Of a DNA stretch of 64,000 bases, positions 59,292-64,000 are shown piece by piece. The notes under the pieces were generated by a model. That model did not search any database and was not told the origin of the DNA. It saw nothing but the letters and a program-made list of their open reading frames with translations. The DNA lies in NCBI GenBank assembly GCA_903813345.2, contig CAIIXF020000324.1:24001-88000 (forward strand), written 5' to 3'. The translations under genes were made by a program, and so were the position numbers. How positions within the stretch are numbered: position 1 is the first letter of the stretch; each line of letters opens with the position of its first letter. The DNA comes from Owenia fusiformis (taxonomy: Eukaryota; Annelida; Polychaeta; Sabellida; Oweniidae).

Positions 59292-59519
59292 CAGGGCTCT
59301 CACCAGGCTTTTAGACTGTGGCGCAGCTGCACACTCTATTTAGCACCCTCCACACCCTATTGGCAAATCATGACTGTTTCCACAGTCTAAACTTGACTGA
59401 ATATACAATAATACCATGTAAAAATGATAAAACATAACATAAACATAATTTATCACAATTGAACGGTTATTCTGAAGATGTTAGCACCACACCCTAAATA
59501 TTTCCTTGTGAGAGCCCTG
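59292..59519. mobile_element. MITE, 228 bp, CAGGGCTCTCAC ends
   Basis: Perfect 12 bp terminal inverted repeats CAGGGCTCTCAC / GTGAGAGCCCTG. An inner dyad pairs TTTAGACTGTGG with CCACAGTCTAAA. CAGGG ends fit a hAT-type origin, but an exact 8 bp duplication is not evident (ATAAGATA versus AGATAACA). Confidence 0.8.
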
Positions 59520-59536
59520 AGATAACACCACGCCCA

Positions 59537-59920
59537 GTGACTGGACAAAATGAACGGCGGGGGGGGGGGATTAGGTGATATCTAATGCCATTGCTCACTT
59601 TTTAAAGTTAGTTTTCATGCATTATAGAAAAAAAATTTAGGCATCATCAAAATCACTTTTGGTGATGCATATCGCGATGCATCGATTAATCGTGACAACA
59701 CTAGTGACGATGTGCCTTTTATAATAGATCTATCTTAGAAGCGTATCAGCTCAAAAAAGATCCTAGAAAATCTAACATTTTCTGCACCTATTCATTTAGC
59801 AATTCAGTACTTAACTTTCTCTTCAAAAAATAAATCTTCCAGAATTGTTAAATATTATTGCAGAAATCTCCTACCCCCTTCCCCTTATGCCCCCCCCCCC
59901 TCCGTTCATTGTCCGATCAA
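59537..59920. repeat. Inverted repeat with opposing poly-G and poly-C runs
   Basis: GGACAAAATGAACGGCGG and a G run at left are answered by a C run, CCGTTCATTGTCC at right, about 30 bp each. The element between is about 380 bp and AT-rich, with CGATGCATCGATTAATCG near 59675. It may be an eroded MITE. Confidence 0.65.
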
Positions 59921-60088
59921 TGGCATGAAAACATCTACAAACTTCACACTTTTCTTAATTAGACACCAGGTTTATCAGTTAGTTTTCATGTAAAACTATA
60001 TTGAAACAGAATCTTTAAATATTTATTTAACAGACATTCAGCTGAAATGCAAGCAGAGAAAAATTGGTAGTATGATAAAGAACGGTTG

Positions 60089-60910
60089 TCCCGTGCCAGG
60101 ACTATAGTCATGGATGTAGCGCCTATACGCAAAATATGCACAGGCATACCAAATGAATTTGAAAAAAATTTAAAATGTGTTAAAATGCATTAATTTATTT
60201 GCGAATTTATTGATGCTTCCTAACGTATCTGTATGTTTACCATTGTCAACATTTAAAGTTGATAAAAACGCTTAGATTCCATCAAATAACGTCCTTGAAA
60301 AAAAATTTCGCAGGGGAGCATACCCCCGGACCCCCCGCAATGCGCGGCCTTCGGCCACGCAATCAGGCATCCCCAAGTATGCGCACAAACTCAAAATATA
60401 GACCTATGTCCATGATAGTCCTGGACCGAGCGCAATCTTTTACCTGTACGATTACAACTTGGGAGAATTATCTACACCCCTAACACTTAAGATACCTACT
60501 TTAATACAGATTCCTTGGTATTTTAGCATTTTATTCATGTACTTGAATCGGCAGAACAAAGAAATTTTTGTTTTTGATCGCAATATTTGCGTGTAATATT
60601 TAACTTATTTGAACTGTCAAATTCCTCCATTTATTGGTACTTCCAGGCCAGTCAAACAAGGAATCCCCTTTTAAATCCAACTGCCATCTTGAAAAGTGAT
60701 GGAATCTCTCTCGATCAAAAACGAAAATTTCTTCGTTCTGCCGATAAACCCAGACAACTGTGGATTCAAGTACATGAAAAGAATGCTAAAATACCCAGGA
60801 ATCAATTAAAGTAGGTATTTTAAGTGTAAGAGGCGTAGATAATTCTCCCAAGTTGTAATCGTACAGGCAAAAGATTACACTCGGTCTAGGACTATAGTCC
60901 TGGCACAGGA
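60089..60910. mobile_element. Foldback element, 21 bp ends and 170-190 bp inner arms
   Basis: Terminal repeats match 20 of 21: CCGTGCCAGGACTATAGTC at left and GACTATAGTCCTGGCACAGG at right. Inside, 60411-60580 is inverted at 60712-60900 (GGAGAATTATCTACACC against the reverse of GTAGATAATTCTCC). The left part includes GGGGAGCATACCCCCGGACC and GGCCTTCGGCC, words typical of a dispersed GC-rich repeat. No protein is supported. Confidence 0.8.
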
Positions 60911-61205
60911 TAAAAGAATGACTTTTGAATCTCTATGTAATAAATAATTAATTTTTCCATTTCATTTCGATACTTTTCTATGTGTCTAAGCTAAGATTTA
61001 ACACTTTGAATTTGGACCAAAATAATTAATCGATCACTTGTGTGACTTTAGGGCCCAGAGAGGCCAGGAAAGCGTTTTCCGAAATTTGTTAGCTATTATA
61101 TCTATGACCGTGTATGCTACAAAAATGATGAAAAATAAATATCCAAATAAGAACCAGAAACATTGAAGAACAGCATACAATGGTCCGATTTATAAGACTA
61201 CCTCC
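60911..61205. other. Short spacer, nothing recognised
   Basis: AT-rich, without repeats or reading frames worth naming. Confidence 0.5.
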
Positions 61206-61592
61206 TAGAGTCCATTTCACTGCTTCATTGCGTCAGTAGAACGACAAAAATAAGAAATTGGGAGACCATTGTGCAATAATATATGGAAAAGTATATTCAT
61301 AATGTACATGAATGACACTTGTATATTTCAGATTTTTGTGCATTAAGCCTGTGCCGTCTTGTAATTTGAAGAATTTCGGCCATGTTAATCTTATTGAAAA
61401 TAACATGGCAGAGAAGCATCCAAATACAAGAGGCCACACACTTTATAAGCCAAACTAGAAGCAATCCAAGATATACAAATGTCATTCATGTACAATAGGA
61501 ATATATTTTTCCATATATTATTGCAAAATGATATTTTGATTTCTTATTTTTTTAGCTTTTACTGACGCAGTTGAACAATGAAATGGACTCTA
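61206..61592. mobile_element. Inverted-repeat element, ~120 bp arms
   Basis: The ends TAGAGTCCATTTCA and TGAAATGGACTCTA are exact complements. The arms continue inward (GCAATAATATATGGAAAA with its complement; TGTACATGAATGAC with its complement) to about 61330 and 61470. Terminal TA on both sides may be the target. The ~140 bp centre has no coding potential. Confidence 0.8.
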
Positions 61593-62191
61593 AAATCTAA
61601 ACACAAATTCTCGGTATAAGTTCATATGGTGAAAATAACGAAATAATGAAATGTTACCGTGTGTCTACTCAGCAGTTTGTTCTCATGTAAACATGAGACA
61701 TCTATTGATGGTATAAAAAGAACGTTGTTGTAACGTGTTTGTAAAGTTCGTTAGTGTGGAAAACATAACAAACAGGAACGTTTGATTTTTTACTACATTG
61801 GTCCATATGTGACGTAACTCAAATTTTAATATCAAAATATTTGTTGGTGGAAAAAAAACATGACAAAAACTTTGTGTTCTCACTAAGTCGGTTTATTTCC
61901 AACGTATTGGTAATGTTAAAATTTAACGTTGTCAAAACGTTTCTTCGATTTGAAATAACCTCAAAATGTAACGTCAATAATGACGTTCATGGACCATATT
62001 GATCTGACATTATTTAAATATTCAGCACAACATCGATGGATGGTTGAATTTCAACATTGTGGAAATGGCTTCAAAATATTTGTGAGTTAAGGAAACGTTA
62101 CAAAGACATCAATATGTTCTCACTAAATCGGTTCATTACCGACATTATTTTATAACGTTAAAAGTTAACGTTGTCAAAACATTCTTACGAT

Positions 62192-63051
62192 CAGTGTAGT
62201 CATTAACGGCCTTCCCGGCGGACATTGTCCAGTAGATTGAGCCCCGGTCCGGCAATGTTTGCAAAAGTGCCGGTCATTTGGACCAGCATGATATTTAATC
62301 GCCTACCTAGCGGTAGAATTCATGTCCGTGCTGTTATTCTCCAAATAATTCGAGTTGTCGATGATTAAATCGCCAGATTTAAGTTATTAACAAGAATTCA
62401 TAAAAACATTTTTTTGTTTTTAATTTTTTCTAAGAACAACCGTTTATAAACCGGTATAGCGAAATGATACATTAAATTACCGAACGTACAATATAAAATG
62501 TTTCGAAAGTCGATATAGCGAATCAATTTCTAGCTAGTTTTAGATTGCTTCCGGCATGGTTACATTCACTGTGACATTTGGCTCAATATCTTGGATATCC
62601 TCCATAGATTCCAAGGATTCCACTAAGGTCATAGAAGCACTTTTAGTCTGTTTACTATTTCTTCTTTGTCTTAAATCTGTATCATTAAATCAAAGGGTCC
62701 TTAAAAGTCCTCAATGGTCACATTAAGTTCATTCTCCGAGTCATAGTCATTGTCAGTGTCATCAAATTCATCACAACTGTCATAATCAGAGGCTACATAT
62801 TCTTCAGATCATTTATTTATTTATTTAATGATACTGATTTAATTTTAAACATGACTCATAAAACAATTCGTTGATATATTGTTCTTTATTGTTTAACAAG
62901 ATTTTGATTGACCAGTAACATTTCATACGGACCAGGGACTTTTTTGAGGTGCTGGTCATTTTGTCCAGCCTATTTTGATACGGACCACGTAACTTTGATG
63001 ATCAACAGGTCCGTATGACCAGTCTCTTTTCCCCCCTTAATGACTACACTG
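62192..63051. mobile_element. hAT-like element, 860 bp, with exact 8 bp target duplication
   Basis: Terminal inverted repeats CAGTGTAGTCATTAA / TTAATGACTACACTG (15 bp, perfect) are flanked by CTTACGAT at 62184-62191 and again at 63052-63059. Subterminal GGACCAG/CTGGTCC words cluster at both ends. An 8 bp duplication with CA...TG ends fits hAT. Only degenerate coding remnants remain inside. Confidence 0.9.
62540..62809 (-). pseudogene. Coding remnant inside the hAT-like element
   Basis: On the minus strand two neighbouring open segments in different frames read protein-like. One (62809-62701, 35 codons) is very acidic (DEFDDTDNDYDSENE) and ends at a stop. The next (about 62692-62540, about 50 codons) begins Arg/Lys-rich (RQRRNSKQTK) and ends acidic. 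They could be the C-terminus of one protein split by a frameshift. I cannot assign a family; origin from the parent transposon or a captured host exon are both possible. Confidence 0.3.
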
Positions 63052-63158
63052 CTTACGATGTGTAATAACCTCAAAATGTGATGTCGAAAATAACGTACAT
63101 GTATCGTCCAGATCCCACGTTATAAATAAAAAAATTCCTAACCCTGCTAGGAACGTTA

Positions 63159-63180
63159 GGTACCCGGTCGACCGGGTACC
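63159..63180. other. 22 bp perfect palindrome
   Basis: GGTACCCGGTC followed directly by its reverse complement, then GGTTACC words (CTGGTTACCTGGTTACCC) to 63206. It is G+C-rich in AT-rich surroundings and lies inside the 61.6-63.8 kb element. Confidence 0.9.
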
Positions 63181-63842
63181 TGGTTACCTGGTTACCCGGT
63201 CACCCGTTTTTTTACACAAACCCTTCTGCAGCCCCTTGGAGACTTCCGGAATTGAACAAAGTAGCGAACGTTGCGATCTTTCAACTTTAGTTCGTTGTTT
63301 TTCACCACTTTATGTGTAGTGTTTTCATTTAGGAGGCTATCTTATTTGAATGCATCATTTCAGGTCTTTATGAATCAATAGATCAATAAGGAGACTAAAA
63401 ATACAATTTACCAGCTTCTTTCATTGTGTACTGGGCCTGTTAGGCACGAAATACAATTTAGCAGTTTCGTTCGTTGCGTAATTGGGCCTTCTATAATCAG
63501 TAGCAAATGCTCGGAAAACATTTTCCAAAATATTTACTTCCATTTTCCTTGAAGACATGGTTGGGTGACACGTCATTAAGTCACATGATCAATACAGTAA
63601 CTAGTCACATGATTAGACAAGTGTCAGTCACGTGAGCTTGCAAAATGGACGATCTAAATTTCAAAAAAATTCTGCTAAGATCAGCATCGACATGTTGTTG
63701 CCTTCATTGTCGGGTTTGGCTGCGTTCCACAATGTACCCTAGCAGGATGGATGACATAGAACAAACTGCTAAGTAGACACACAGTAACATTTTATAATTT
63801 CGTTATTTTCACCATATGAACTTATACCGTGAATTTGTGTTT

Positions 63843-64000
63843 GAAGAATATAGTCCGGAGTAGGGATACTAGCGGTTACCGTTGGTTATTTGGTTTTCTG
63901 TATAAAAAAGCTTTTTCTCCTTTTCTGTCCCGTCGCAGCGCCATCTAGTGTTTGATAAATGAATCAAGGTTTATTCTCGATAGGGTAAGTACTAATCTAT
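63843..64000. other. Window end, nothing recognised
   Basis: Unremarkable sequence to the right of the TIR element. Confidence 0.4.

Larger units (their letters stand above)
61598..63842. mobile_element. Non-autonomous TIR element, ~2.2 kb, with nested hAT insert
   Basis: 61599-61683 and about 63757-63842 are inverted copies: AAACACAAATTC, TATAAGTTCATATGGTGAAA, GTGTCTACT and AGCAGTTTGT at left are complemented at right. The interior includes a tandem duplication of about 237 bp (61876-62012 and from 62113), rich in AACGTT words. The second copy is interrupted by the hAT-like element at 62192. No transposase. Confidence 0.8.

Noticed and set aside
1-64000. tRNA, rRNA, telomere or viral genes
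   Set aside because: No recognisable tRNA arms, rRNA cores or TTAGGG runs. The C76-like domain lies in a transposon protein with Rep and helicase, so it is not evidence of a virus.

Overview
The window is non-coding-rich eukaryotic DNA from a metazoan. A marine invertebrate, most likely a mollusc, is my inference from the repeat style: GGTCAAGGTCA-rich patches, CAGACAGACGGACGG tracts next to TATATCCCCCTC elements, and a Helentron-type transposon carrying extra protease and endonuclease domains. There is no bacterial gene organisation, and I recognise no tRNA, rRNA or host gene.

Layout. 1-14926 is the right end of a tandem satellite with a monomer of about 714 bp. About 21 near-identical copies are visible and the array continues off the left edge. 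It stops abruptly at a hairpin. 14998-19077 holds three copies of a 1.35-1.38 kb tandem repeat that shares sequence words with the satellite and may be its source. 19078-23330 contains dispersed repeats, foldback elements and a TA-flanked MITE. 23440-27305 holds two minisatellites with periods near 130 bp and 13-26 bp.

The only convincing genes lie on the minus strand between 38817 and 27514 and form one large rolling-circle (Helitron/Helentron-class) transposon. A 2.5k-residue Rep exon carries an OTU protease, a second cysteine protease resembling peptidase family C76, Cys pairs, a DUF6570-like region and the HUH nuclease with two tyrosines. A good splice donor (31329) and an intron of about 1.65 kb separate it from an exon encoding a Pif1-type helicase fused to an AP-endonuclease-like (EEP) domain. 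Neither exon has an internal stop, so the element looks young. The nuclease and helicase would transpose it as single-stranded DNA. The protease and EEP domains are accessory.

38885-64000 is a mosaic of repeats: a 150-160 bp tandem repeat, a tandem segmental duplication of about 3.1-3.4 kb units (43.9-50.0 kb) built from a repeat of about 280 bp, a 1.3 kb foldback element with a MITE in its loop, two more minisatellites, and a cluster of inverted-repeat elements (56.8-63.85 kb). That cluster includes a hAT-like element with an exact 8 bp target duplication and a paralogous empty site nearby.

Most apparent small reading frames are by-products of repeats. Repeat boundaries and family names are read by eye, without a database search.
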